Assembly (NCBI GenBank): GCA_910588325.1 | Contig: CAJUPP010000009.1 | Coordinates: forward strand, 1 to 64,000 | Direction of reading: 5' to 3' | DNA: 64,000 nucleotides | Source of the DNA: an uncultured Hungatella sp. | GTDB lineage: Bacteria > Bacillota > Clostridia > Lachnospirales > Lachnospiraceae | Notes under the pieces: model-generated | Told to the model about the DNA's origin: nothing | The model's input: the letters and a program-made list of their open reading frames with translations, nothing else | Database searches by the model: none | In this document: piece after piece, positions 25,331 through 34,218 of the stretch | Numbering within the stretch: position 1 is the first letter of the stretch | How the letters are laid out: each line of letters starts with the position of its first letter | Made by a program: the position numbers and the translations under genes

Positions 25331-27686
25331 AGATTGTGACAAGACATATTTTAAGAAACCGGAATTTTACCGCCTGACAGGCGAGAACAATTATGTGCGT
25401 ATTGACGCTGAGGATAAGGTGACCGGTCACGGACAGTATGTAGGCGACATTATGTTTCCCGATATGCTGACCGGCAAGATGGTGAGAAGCCCTTATGCCA
25501 GGGCCAGGATTCTGTCTATTGACACCAGCGAAGCCGAGAAGGTGCCGGGAGTGAAATGCATTCTGACTCCAAAGGATTTTAAATGGGCGGCAAAAGTTGG
25601 CAACGGAGAATTTGCGGCAGAATTTGCAGACAAAGAAGTGCTGTGCAGCGAGATGGTCCGTCAGGTAGGGGACGAAGTTGCGGCAGTTGCGGCTATTGAT
25701 GAGGAGACTGCTCAGATTGCGGCAGATTTAATCAAGGTAGAATATGAAGTCCTTCCCGGAGTTTTCGATCCGTTTGAGGCCATGGAGGACGGCGCTCCTG
25801 AGGTAAACTGGGAGGGCAAGGGACTGCATAACGTCGGTATGCAGTCCGTCATGAAAGCAGGTACGGATATAGACGAGGAGTTTGGCAAGGCGGCCTATAC
25901 CCAGCACCGGGAGTACAGCACTCATCGTATGGTACACGCGGCCATGGAGCCTCACGGAGCCGTAGCAACGTATCGAAACGGCACCTACACGGTGTGGATG
26001 TCCACCCAGATGGCGTATGTAGACCAGTTCTGGTATGCGCGATGCTTAGGCGTTCCGGAGAATCATGTGCGTATCATCAAGCCTTTGGTAGGCGGCGGTT
26101 TCGGCGGCAAGCTGGATTCCTATTCCTTCGGCCTGTGTGCGGCCAAGATGGCAGAGATGACCGGACGTCCGGTGCGTATGATTCTGACCCGTGAAGAGGT
26201 GTTCCAGACTACCCGTCACCGTCATCCTATCTATATGAAGATCGATACAGCATTTGGCGCAGACGGAAAACTTCTGGCAAAGAAATGTTATCATGTGCTG
26301 GACGGCGGTCCTTACGGCGGTTCTGGTGTGGCTTCCTGTGCACAGGCAACCTTGTGGGCAAACTTCCCGTACAAGATGAATTCCGTGGATTTCCTGGCAA
26401 GGCGTATTTACACCAACAACCCGTCTGCAGGCGCCATGAGAGGTTACACTGCGTGCCAGGTACATTTTGCTCATGATTTGAACATGCAGTATGCGGCGGA
26501 TCAGATGGGAATCGATCCGGTTGAGTTCAGAAAGATCAGTGCGGCGGATCCTGGTTATGTGGCTCCGGCCGGCCTTACTATCACAAGCTGTGCATATAAG
26601 GAGACTCTGGATACTGCGGCCAAGGAGATCGGCTGGTATGAGAAGAAGGGCAAGATGAAGAAGGGCGAAGGCATCGGTTTTGCAGGAACAGGTTTCGTAT
26701 CCGGAACCGGATTTGCCGTGCTGGAAGCTCCGAATCAGAGTTCTGCCTGTGTAACCATTCGTCTGAACAAGAGAGGAATGGCCAGTCTGTATATCGGTTC
26801 TCATGATATCGGCCAGGGTTCCGATACGGTTATGACTGCCATTGTGGCAGAAGAGCTGGGGCTGCCTATGGATATGGTAAAGACTTTCATGTCCGATACT
26901 TTCCTGACTCCGTGGGATTCCGGTTCCTATGGAAGCCGTGTAACCTTCCTGGCAGGCAATGCCACCCGCCGTGCCGCAGTGGATGCAAAGCGTCAGCTGT
27001 TTGAGGTTATCGGGCCGCTTTGGGGCGTAATGCCGGAGACGCTGGAGTGTCTGGACGGAAAGGTTATCAGCAAGGAGAAAGCAGAGTTGCAGATGCCTAT
27101 CGGTGATGCCATGTTCAAATATATGACTGTGAAAGGCGGCGATGAGCTGGTTGGAGTAGGTTCTTACTATCACAGAACCGATAACTCCCAGTACAACGGC
27201 GTCAACACCACCAACTATGCTCCGGCATACAGCTTCTCCACCGGCGCTGCTCACCTTACTGTAGATGAGGAGACTGGCGTCCTGGAGATTGACGAGTTTG
27301 TATTTGCTCATGACTGCGGACGTGCGTTGAACCGCCGTGCCGTAGAAGGCCAGCTGGAAGGCTCTATCGGTATGGGACTTGGCTATGCTGTGTATGAGCA
27401 TAACATCACAAAAGAAGGAAAGGTATTGAATCCAAACTTCAGGGATTACCGTCTGCCTACGGCTCTGGATATGCCGAAGATGCGTACATTCTATGATTTC
27501 ACTCCTGATGCGGAAGGACCTTTGGGCGCAAAGGAAGCAGGAGAAGGCTCCGCCGCACCGGTTGCACCGGCGATTGCCAATGCGGTAAATATGGCTACCG
27601 GAGTTTACTTTACAGAGCTTCCTCTGGATCCTGAGCATATCTGGAGAGCGCTCCATGGAATGAAGGATGACAGAAACAGTAAATAA
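25323..27686 (+). CDS. Molybdenum hydroxylase, molybdopterin-binding catalytic subunit
   Basis: 787 residues, normal length. It has the N-terminal aldehyde-oxidase a/b hammerhead (KVTGHGQYVGDIMFPDML) and the molybdopterin loop VGGGFGGK near residue 260. A GQGS motif at about 500 (SHDIGQGSDT) and the C-terminal GAKEAGEG, where the second Glu is the expected catalytic base, complete the site. It hydroxylates its substrate with water-derived oxygen at the Mo centre. No in-frame UGA is present. The intact enzyme contrasts with the gapped paralogue at 30409. Confidence 0.92.
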   Translation: MHKDCDKTYFKKPEFYRLTGENNYVRIDAEDKVTGHGQYVGDIMFPDMLTGKMVRSPYARARILSIDTSEAEKVPGVKCILTPKDFKWAAKVGNGEFAAEFADKEVLCSEMVRQVGDEVAAVAAIDEETAQIAADLIKVEYEVLPGVFDPFEAMEDGAPEVNWEGKGLHNVGMQSVMKAGTDIDEEFGKAAYTQHREYSTHRMVHAAMEPHGAVATYRNGTYTVWMSTQMAYVDQFWYARCLGVPENHVRIIKPLVGGGFGGKLDSYSFGLCAAKMAEMTGRPVRMILTREEVFQTTRHRHPIYMKIDTAFGADGKLLAKKCYHVLDGGPYGGSGVASCAQATLWANFPYKMNSVDFLARRIYTNNPSAGAMRGYTACQVHFAHDLNMQYAADQMGIDPVEFRKISAADPGYVAPAGLTITSCAYKETLDTAAKEIGWYEKKGKMKKGEGIGFAGTGFVSGTGFAVLEAPNQSSACVTIRLNKRGMASLYIGSHDIGQGSDTVMTAIVAEELGLPMDMVKTFMSDTFLTPWDSGSYGSRVTFLAGNATRRAAVDAKRQLFEVIGPLWGVMPETLECLDGKVISKEKAELQMPIGDAMFKYMTVKGGDELVGVGSYYHRTDNSQYNGVNTTNYAPAYSFSTGAAHLTVDEETGVLEIDEFVFAHDCGRALNRRAVEGQLEGSIGMGLGYAVYEHNITKEGKVLNPNFRDYRLPTALDMPKMRTFYDFTPDAEGPLGAKEAGEGSAAPVAPAIANAVNMATGVYFTELPLDPEHIWRALHGMKDDRNSK

Positions 27687-27770
27687 ACGAGAGATACATA
27701 AAAAAGATTTAGGCGGCTGTTTGGGAAAACAGCTGCCTGTTATGTTTAACATTGGAAGAGGAGGAACTAT

Positions 27771-28025
27771 ATGGGGCGGAAACTGAAGAAGATGGTCCTG
27801 GATAACGGAAAAGAAGTGAGAGAGGCGGGATGTGGGGATTACGTATGCCGGTATTGTAACGGGAAGGCTACGGCCCAGAATTTTGTGGCGGATATGTGCC
27901 TGCAGGTCTATGCAAAGCATAAGGGGATGTGCGGGGCTTATGTGGATTCGGAGAAATATCATGGGTATGTGACAGACTGCAGTACCTGTTTTTATCAGAG
28001 GGATGGGGAATGTATTTGGGAATAA
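27771..28025 (+). CDS. Small cysteine-rich protein of unknown function
   Basis: 84 residues with about nine Cys, some in pairs suited to metal binding (CGDYVCRYC near residues 21-29; CSTCFYQRDGEC near the end). A good GGAGGAAC site precedes the ATG. I do not recognise the family. It follows the hydroxylase operon by 84 bases, with a weak hairpin between (27711-27738), so it may be co-transcribed. An Fe-S or zinc role is possible but not shown. A terminator follows. Confidence 0.6.
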   Translation: MGRKLKKMVLDNGKEVREAGCGDYVCRYCNGKATAQNFVADMCLQVYAKHKGMCGAYVDSEKYHGYVTDCSTCFYQRDGECIWE

Positions 28026-28044
28026 GGGAGAGAATGATTTAGAC

Positions 28045-28089
28045 TAAAAAACGGTTTCCATAGTGGTGACACGCTGGGAACCGTTTTAT
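28045..28089 (+). terminator. Bidirectional terminator between convergent genes
   Basis: Stem AACGGTTTCC / GGGAACCGTT with A-run on the left and T-run on the right, between the Cys-rich gene (+) and the DUF2798 gene (-). It can serve both strands. Confidence 0.75.
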
Positions 28090-28115
28090 GTATGTATGGA
28101 GGAAAGGTTGTGGGG

Positions 28116-28643
28116 TTAGTGCTGATTCTGCGGCGATTCAGCGGTTTTTAAGTTTCCTACGGAAGCGGTAGCAATCTTAATGGCTAATTTTGTCACAAAG
28201 AATGCGAAGATATAACTGATCACGAACATAATAGGCCAGTCATGGACAACGCCGCTCCAGAATACGGCACTGACGCTGGGAAGTGCACCTGCAGCTACGG
28301 CACCTTCGATGGCCGGATTGTTGAAGACGTTGACTGCGGTTAATACAAGGGTTGCGGTGGTGTTGAAGAACAGGGTTGCCACGGCATTTTCCAGAAGAAC
28401 ATGGGGGAAGGTTTCGGGCTTTAATCCCAGTTTCCGTCCAAGGGCAAAACTCCAGTCAGTCAGGGGGAGAAGCATGCCGGTGAGAGAAATGGTGAGAAAC
28501 GCGGTGCCCCAGTTTTTGATGAGAGCCGGAACGGAAAATTCCAGGTGTGCCACAAAGATAGCGGCAGTAGCCATAATTAGGGAAATACAGATTGCAACGA
28601 CGGAAGAAATAACCATTCCAAAATGATTTTTGTAAAAGTTCAT
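28116..28643 (-). CDS. DUF2798 membrane protein
   Basis: 175 residues with four predicted membrane helices, as two DUF2798 repeats (each with a helix pair; GTAFLTISLTGMLLPLTDW lies mid-protein). Family function is unknown. A strong AAAGGAG precedes the ATG at 28643. It is downstream of, and on the same strand as, the TylF-like gene, and may share its transcript. Confidence 0.75.
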   Translation of the reverse strand: MNFYKNHFGMVISSVVAICISLIMATAAIFVAHLEFSVPALIKNWGTAFLTISLTGMLLPLTDWSFALGRKLGLKPETFPHVLLENAVATLFFNTTATLVLTAVNVFNNPAIEGAVAAGALPSVSAVFWSGVVHDWPIMFVISYIFAFFVTKLAIKIATASVGNLKTAESPQNQH

Positions 28644-28703
28644 AAGAACTCCTTTCTCGATTGCAGGCCGACGGCCTGAATAGTAACCCCCTGTGGGTTT
28701 GGA

Positions 28704-29591
28704 TTATGGGTGAACGATCATTACAGAACCTAAAAGATCGCCTACAGGAAGAATCAGGAATGCACCGTATTTGGCCTCCATGTCTTCCACGGCTTTGTGT
28801 ATACCGCCGTATGTTACGTTTTCGTATCCGTTTAACAGAATGACACCGCCCTGGCTCATACGGGGAAAGAAGAACTCCAGCCCTGTAAAGGTAGGCTGAT
28901 ACAGACACGCATCCATGTAAACCAGCGCAAACTTCTCGTCTTCCAAATCAAAGGCGGTTTCCGGAAACCAGCCGTTCTTTAGGATCACCTGGTCCGGAAG
29001 AGGCATACGGGCCATTAGATGTTCTTCTTTTACGTTCCCAAACTGGCCTGTCTCTGCTTTAGAACAGTCAAGAAGCTGTTCTTTTGCAATATCCCTGGCA
29101 TCAAATCCCTCCATAGTATCGAAAAGATAAAGCTTCCGGTCTGGCATCAATACATTCAGCTGCCAGGAAACGTCGCCTTTAAAACATCCCAACTCCGCCA
29201 CATTTCCGGAAATTCCCAGATTCCGAAGGCGTCTGGTAAGACGGCGGAGAACAGAGCATTTTACGGAGAACTCAGACTGCATGGTTTCGATAAAACGGAT
29301 GTCGTTTTCAAAACCGGCACGGATAGCCATGTACTGGAGAGCATGGCTCTTTTCCGGATCCATGGCAGCGATGACGATGATATCCGGCTGGAGAGATACG
29401 GCCAAATCAATGGGCATGATTGGAAGGCCTTCTATCTCTTCTTTTAACTCTCCGGTTTCGGCATTTTCGAAGACATTCCAGGTATCTGGATAAGAATTGC
29501 CGATGCCGATCAGTTTCATCTCCCTGGGATTTAAAAGGTCAGAGACTGAAATGCCTAAATGTTCCGTCTCCAGGATGATCACGGTTTTCAT
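28704..29591 (-). CDS. TylF/MycF-like methyltransferase homologue with altered metal site
   Basis: 295 residues. An N-terminal ~90-residue Rossmann-like part (VIILETEHLGISV...) resembles sugar-nucleotide or NAD sensing folds. The C-terminal part matches TylF-type O-methyltransferases (GNVAELGCFKGDVSWQLN, LFDTMEGFDARDI). The family metal ligands appear lost: the motif that reads LDADLY in the paralogue at 34734 is MDACLY here, and LLHDY is LLNGY. It may be catalytically dead or regulatory. It is divergent from the second hydroxylase operon. Confidence 0.75.
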   Translation of the reverse strand: MKTVIILETEHLGISVSDLLNPREMKLIGIGNSYPDTWNVFENAETGELKEEIEGLPIMPIDLAVSLQPDIIVIAAMDPEKSHALQYMAIRAGFENDIRFIETMQSEFSVKCSVLRRLTRRLRNLGISGNVAELGCFKGDVSWQLNVLMPDRKLYLFDTMEGFDARDIAKEQLLDCSKAETGQFGNVKEEHLMARMPLPDQVILKNGWFPETAFDLEDEKFALVYMDACLYQPTFTGLEFFFPRMSQGGVILLNGYENVTYGGIHKAVEDMEAKYGAFLILPVGDLLGSVMIVHP

Positions 29592-29716
29592 AGAGTTTAG
29601 TACACCTCCTGTTCATTAATTGTTTATATGGATTATGAAGTAAAAGCATAAGATTTACAAGTAGCAGGCATTACATGTGAAGCTGGATAACAGTTGTAGT
29701 ATAAACAACGATTGGA

Positions 29717-29729
29717 GTGTATCATACTT
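29717..29729 (+). promoter_or_regulatory. Possible copy of the GTGTA-N3 motif before the second hydroxylase operon
   Basis: GTGTATCATACTT resembles the palindromic motif found at the same distance from two promoters further on (35784, 36616). Only the left arm is perfect. A possible -10 (TAAAAT, 29751) lies downstream. This copy is less certain than the others. Confidence 0.3.
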
Positions 29730-29762
29730 TTTTTAAGAACATAAATTTGATAAAATCATATC

Positions 29763-29861
29763 AACAAAATACAAGGTCTGCCGGGAGGTTCCGGTGGTGG
29801 GTAGTACGGCCAGTGACGTGCGGACAAAAATAAAGGGAGTCCGTCTGTCCTGGCTTTTGTT
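29763..29861 (+). ncRNA. Candidate structured 5' leader RNA of the second hydroxylase operon
   Basis: Nested pairings close on each other: AACAAAA (29763) with TTTTGTT (29855), a CCGG-gaggtt-CCGG hairpin (29781-29794), and GCCAG (29809) with CTGGC (29850) enclosing GCGGAC/GTCCGT. The closed multi-branch structure ends about ten bases before AAGGAGG of the next gene. It does not match a riboswitch class I know with confidence; a Moco-type element is possible because of context only. Confidence 0.4.
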
Positions 29862-29887
29862 ATGTATGTGATAAGGAGGTATAAGGA

Positions 29888-30403
29888 ATGAAGGAGCATC
29901 TGGAACAGATATGCATCAATGTAAATGGTGTGCCCAGAAAGTTTGTGATCGGAGACGGGGTAGGCTGTGTCTCTCCGTCGGAAACGCTTCTGGATACACT
30001 TCGGGATCGGCTTGGGCTGACGGCTGCGAAACGAAGCTGCGAGCATGGGGCGTGCGGCTGCTGTACGGTGATTATGGATGGAGATGCGGTGACATCCTGT
30101 ATGATTCTGACAGCAGATTGCGACGGGAAATCAGTGACTACGCTGGAGGGGCTGTGTGATCCTGTGACAGGAGAATTAAGCCCTCTGCAGAAGGCATTTG
30201 CAGACAATTCCGCATTTCAGTGCGGGTTCTGTACATCGGGGATTATTATGAGCACCCGGGCGCTGCTTGACAAGAATCCGGATCCTACAAAAGAGGAACT
30301 GACAGAAGCACTGGCCGGAAATTACTGCCGGTGCATCAGCCATTATCAGGTAATCCGCACTGTCATGGGATTTATTCAGGAAATGAAGAGGAAGGAGGCC
30401 TGA
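29888..30403 (+). CDS. Second molybdenum hydroxylase, 2Fe-2S subunit
   Basis: 171 residues with both expected clusters: CEHGACGCCTV (with one extra adjacent Cys), CGFCTSGIIMS and YCRCISHY. The normal Thr-Gly after the last CRC is Ile-Ser here. A perfect AAGGAGG precedes the ATG. It heads the second hydroxylase operon, followed by a gapped molybdopterin subunit and an enlarged FAD subunit, so its partners differ from those of the first enzyme. Confidence 0.88.
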   Translation: MKEHLEQICINVNGVPRKFVIGDGVGCVSPSETLLDTLRDRLGLTAAKRSCEHGACGCCTVIMDGDAVTSCMILTADCDGKSVTTLEGLCDPVTGELSPLQKAFADNSAFQCGFCTSGIIMSTRALLDKNPDPTKEELTEALAGNYCRCISHYQVIRTVMGFIQEMKRKEA

Positions 30404-30408
30404 AGTTT

Positions 30409-31797
30409 ATGTATGAGGAAATGAAGAAGACCGTAAAAGAAAGTGAACATGAGTACCGGTATATTGGAAAGCATGGAAACCGTGCGGATGCGGATGATCT
30501 GGTATCCGGCCGTCAGAAATTCCTGGATGACCTGGTGATGCCCGGGATGCTGGTGATTCGTGTGCTGAGAAGCCCTTATGCTAATGCGATTATCAAATCC
30601 ATTGACTTGAAGAAGGCTAAGGCACTGCCGGGAGTCATCGGAGTCGCCTCTTACAGGGAAGCGCCGGACTGGAAATGCGGACTGCCCAATCACCGGCGGG
30701 TACTGGATCAAAGGGTTCGTTTTGTAGGAGACAGTGTGGCGCTGGTAGCCGCGGAGACGGAAACCATTGCGGACGAGGCTCTGGAATTGATTGACGTGGA
30801 ATATGAGGTGCTGCCTTTTGTGCTGGATTGCGAGGAAGCATTAAAGCCGGGAGCGCCTCAGCTCTATGAGGAGTACCCGGGCAATGAGATTCCCAAAGTG
30901 ACGCCCTTCTCCGAAGAACCTTTCAACCAGATTTTTGTGGGGGATACGAAAAAGGGATTTGAGGAGGCTGACTATGTCAATGAGGGCTACATGAAATATG
31001 AAAATATGGCTCATCCCCTGCCGCCGGAAAGCCCGGGCTGTATCGCACAGTGGACTGGTCCCAATGCCGTTACGGTATGGTACAACGGAGGTGCGCCTCA
31101 TCTTCAGAAGTTTAATACGGAGGCTTCCATTGCGGGAGTGGCAGTCCGCGCGGCCAATGACGCCCGTCGTCAGCTATTGGAGATGGCAGCTGTGAAACTG
31201 AATGCCAATGTGGAAGATCTGGATACAGAGAATTTCCTGGTGTTTGCCAAGAGCCGTCCGGAGGTAAGGCTGCCCTGGATTGCAGTGTGTGGGACACCGG
31301 AGATGACCATCACTGGTTCTGCAAAATATAAACAGAATTTTGATAAGCCTAATTTTGCTTTGTACCTGGCGGATGTGGAAGTGAATCTTATGACTGGAGA
31401 GGCAAAACTGATTCATGCTTTGGAAGGATCGGATGTGGGGCAGATTATTGACCCAATCAATATTCGTATGCAGGCAGAGGGTTCCTTCGGATCTGCAGGA
31501 GGCGATACAGGACTTTTTGAAGAAATGGTTATGGATAAGAAGCTGGGCCGGTTTATGACCGGCAATATGATTGATTATAAGTGGAGAACCTTCAACGAGT
31601 TCCCGCCATTCGATACGGTGCTTCTGGAAAGTGAGTTTGACTCTGAGGCATTCCACGCTCTGGGATTCGGCGAGATTACACCGTCTCCGGCGCCGGCAGC
31701 GATTCTGATGGCAGTCAGCAATGCCATCGGCCATGAGATTACAGAATACCCTTGTTCCCCCACCGTTGTCCTGCGTGCCATGGGAAAGATTAAATAG
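30409..31797 (+). CDS. Molybdopterin subunit with internal deletion of about 300 residues
   Basis: 462 residues from the ATG with AAGGAGG eight bases upstream; related subunits are about 770-790. The N-terminal hammerhead domain and the region to about residue 225 are normal (ending NGGAPHLQ). The sequence then jumps directly to VAVRAANDARRQLLE, which aligns with residue ~540 of the intact paralogue at 25323. The missing part holds the GGGFGG and GQG cofactor loops. The C-terminal GFGEI, with the catalytic-type Glu, remains. The frame is open throughout, so translation is possible, but cofactor binding should be lost. Confidence 0.85.
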   Translation: MYEEMKKTVKESEHEYRYIGKHGNRADADDLVSGRQKFLDDLVMPGMLVIRVLRSPYANAIIKSIDLKKAKALPGVIGVASYREAPDWKCGLPNHRRVLDQRVRFVGDSVALVAAETETIADEALELIDVEYEVLPFVLDCEEALKPGAPQLYEEYPGNEIPKVTPFSEEPFNQIFVGDTKKGFEEADYVNEGYMKYENMAHPLPPESPGCIAQWTGPNAVTVWYNGGAPHLQKFNTEASIAGVAVRAANDARRQLLEMAAVKLNANVEDLDTENFLVFAKSRPEVRLPWIAVCGTPEMTITGSAKYKQNFDKPNFALYLADVEVNLMTGEAKLIHALEGSDVGQIIDPINIRMQAEGSFGSAGGDTGLFEEMVMDKKLGRFMTGNMIDYKWRTFNEFPPFDTVLLESEFDSEAFHALGFGEITPSPAPAAILMAVSNAIGHEITEYPCSPTVVLRAMGKIK

Positions 31798-31815
31798 TAG
31801 GAGGAGGAAGGCAAA

Positions 31816-34194
31816 ATGAAAAAATTTGATCATATCAAAGTTCAGAGTTATGAGGAAGCCAGCAAGATCGTACAGGAAGGAAACGGCGCCATAGAGCCTA
31901 TTGCCGGAGGTACGGATCTTCTGGGCACATTAAAAGACCGCCTGCTTCCTGTCTATCCTGAGGCAGTGGTGAGCCTGAAAGGAATTCCTGACAGCTCCTA
32001 TATCGAGGAAAGAGACGGAATGCTGGTTATCGGCGCCGGAACTACATTGAAACAGGTTGCAAAAAGTCAGCTGGTAAAGGACTACTGTGAGGCGCTGGCA
32101 GAGGCGGCCTATACCGTGGCGTCTCCTCTGATTCGAAATACGGCTACTATTGGCGGCAACCTTTGTCAGGATGTGCGCTGCTGGTATTACCGTTATCCGG
32201 ATTCCATAGGCGGACGTCTGGAATGTAAGAGAAAGGGCGGAGATACTTGCTATGCCATTGCAGGAGAGAACCGGTACCACTCTATTTTCGGCGGTATGTG
32301 TACAGGAACTTCTTCCTGCCAGCACAGCTGTCCGGCGGGAACGGACATCCCCGGATATATGGCTAAGATTCGGGAAGATGACTGGGAGGGGGCTGCAAAG
32401 ATATTTTTCAGATATAACCCTATGCCTATGATGACCAGCCGCGTTTGTCCCCATGACTGTACGAAACACTGCAATCAGAGCGTATACGGCGAGAGCGTCA
32501 ATATTCCGGCTGTGGAGCGGACTCTGGGAGATTATATTTTAGAACATAAAGAAGAATATTATAAGGCGCCAGAGAAGGAGACCGGAAAAAAATGTGCCGT
32601 CATCGGCGCCGGCCCAGGCGGTCTGACAGCAGCGTTTTATTTAAGAAAAGCAGGGCATCAGGTTACGGTCTATGATTCCCACCAGAAGGCCGGCGGCGTG
32701 CTGCGCTACGGAATCCCTCATTACCGTCTTCCGAAGGCCATTGTAGATGAGTTCTGCGAAGCTCTGGAAAAGAATATGGGAATCCGGTTTGTGATGAATA
32801 CCATGGTGGGAAGAGACATTACTGTGGAGCAGATTAAGGCAGAGCAGGATGCAGTGTACTTTGGAACCGGCGCATGGTCGCAGCCGGTACTGGGACTGGA
32901 AGGAGAGAACTTGACAGAGTTCGGCCTGAATTTCCTGGAGGAAGTCAACACCTATCTTGAGAAAGCCATGGGAGAGCATGTGCTGGTGTGCGGCGGCGGA
33001 AACGTGGCTATGGATGTGGCACTGACTGCCTGCCGCCTGGGCGCTAAGAGCGTGAAACTGGTGTGCCTGGAACAGCGGGAAGAAATGCCTGCTTCCGATG
33101 AGGAGATCCGGATGGCTCTGGAAGAGGGCGTGGAGATCATCAACGGCTGGGGCCTTGGAAAGGTTCTGGAGGAACAGGGAAAGGTCAAAGGACTTCTGGC
33201 GAAACGCTGTGTGTCTGTCCGGGATGAGAAGGGACGCTTTGCCCCTGTCTATAAGGAAGAGGATACCATGGAAATGACCTCTGACTTTATTATTCTGGCT
33301 ACGGGACAAAAGGTGGACTTAAACTTTCTGGGGGAATCCCTGGCTGCACAGATGAAGACAGCCAGAGGCCTGATCGATGCGGATCGGGAGTCTGGAAGGA
33401 CAAAGGCGGAAGGATATTATGCAGGGGGCGATGCGGTGACAGGTCCGGATCTGGCAATCCGCGCAATCGCTGCAGGACGGAATGCGGCCATGGCCATGAA
33501 CCGGGATTTAAGTGATGGTGAGGCGGTGCAGGATAAGAGGGAGACAGAAGAACGGTTTACCACATTCCATGTGGAAGGCGTGGAGGAGACAACATCCCAT
33601 AAGCTGAAGGAGGTTTCGGCAGACCAGCGAAGCCTTACAGGTGAGGACCGCCATTCTTTGGATCAGGAAACGGCAAAAAGGGAAGCGTGCCGCTGCCTGC
33701 ACTGTGCATGTTATGCGGTGAATCCGTCGGATCTGACACCGGTTCTGGTGATGGAGGGCGCCCGGATCGTAACCACTGAGAGAGTGCTGACAGCTAAAGA
33801 ACTGTTTACCTCCAAACTGACGGTGCAGAATATTCTCCACAAAGGCGAACTGGTTACGGAGATTCAGGTGCCAAAGGCTGTGGGGGAGACCCATTATGAC
33901 AAGAGGCGTGTCCGCAATGCCATTGATTTTGCTATCGTCTCTTTGGCCAGCTCTATTACTGTAAAAGATGGTGTTATCGAAAGCTGCCATCTGGTACTTG
34001 GAGGGGTGGCACCGGTGCCTTACGAACTGCCAAAGGTAGAGGATTATCTGGCCGGAAAGGCCATTACTCCGGAGACTGCCGCAGAGGCCGGAGAGATTGC
34101 TATGAAGCATGTATTTGCCATGAGCAAAAATGAGTACAAGATTTTTATGTGCAAGGATGCAATCTATAACCGTATTATGGCGGCAGGGAAATAA
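31816..34194 (+). CDS. FAD subunit of molybdenum hydroxylase with inserted NAD(P)H-dependent oxidoreductase module
   Basis: 792 residues. Residues 1-~160 are a CO-dehydrogenase-type FAD domain (AGGTDLLGTL, IRNTATIGGNLCQD) with added Cys (CWYYRYP...). From ~165 to ~600 lies a GltD-like module: Fe-S cysteines (CQHSCPAGTDIP, CPHDCTKHC), first nucleotide fold GAGPGGLTAAFYL near 265, second VCGGGNVAMDVAL near 393, and the ATGQ and GGDAVTGPDLAIRAIAAGR signatures. The FAD domain then resumes (CLHCACYAVNPSD to the end). Electrons could pass between NAD(P)H and the hydroxylase Fe-S chain. The layout resembles YgfK/AegA-type reductases in principle. Confidence 0.85.
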   Translation: MKKFDHIKVQSYEEASKIVQEGNGAIEPIAGGTDLLGTLKDRLLPVYPEAVVSLKGIPDSSYIEERDGMLVIGAGTTLKQVAKSQLVKDYCEALAEAAYTVASPLIRNTATIGGNLCQDVRCWYYRYPDSIGGRLECKRKGGDTCYAIAGENRYHSIFGGMCTGTSSCQHSCPAGTDIPGYMAKIREDDWEGAAKIFFRYNPMPMMTSRVCPHDCTKHCNQSVYGESVNIPAVERTLGDYILEHKEEYYKAPEKETGKKCAVIGAGPGGLTAAFYLRKAGHQVTVYDSHQKAGGVLRYGIPHYRLPKAIVDEFCEALEKNMGIRFVMNTMVGRDITVEQIKAEQDAVYFGTGAWSQPVLGLEGENLTEFGLNFLEEVNTYLEKAMGEHVLVCGGGNVAMDVALTACRLGAKSVKLVCLEQREEMPASDEEIRMALEEGVEIINGWGLGKVLEEQGKVKGLLAKRCVSVRDEKGRFAPVYKEEDTMEMTSDFIILATGQKVDLNFLGESLAAQMKTARGLIDADRESGRTKAEGYYAGGDAVTGPDLAIRAIAAGRNAAMAMNRDLSDGEAVQDKRETEERFTTFHVEGVEETTSHKLKEVSADQRSLTGEDRHSLDQETAKREACRCLHCACYAVNPSDLTPVLVMEGARIVTTERVLTAKELFTSKLTVQNILHKGELVTEIQVPKAVGETHYDKRRVRNAIDFAIVSLASSITVKDGVIESCHLVLGGVAPVPYELPKVEDYLAGKAITPETAAEAGEIAMKHVFAMSKNEYKIFMCKDAIYNRIMAAGK

Positions 34195-34218
34195 CCGGAG
34201 TGATTGGAGGCGGACAGG

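Noticed and set aside
26046..27962. 638-codon open frame on the minus strand opposite the molybdopterin subunit
   Set aside because: It is antisense to a well-recognised gene, has no family motifs or ribosome site, and is the mirror of codon bias in the sense gene.
29763..29861. Firm annotation as a Moco riboswitch
   Set aside because: The conserved Moco motif positions could not be matched by eye; only the genomic context suggests it, so I left it as a candidate structured leader.
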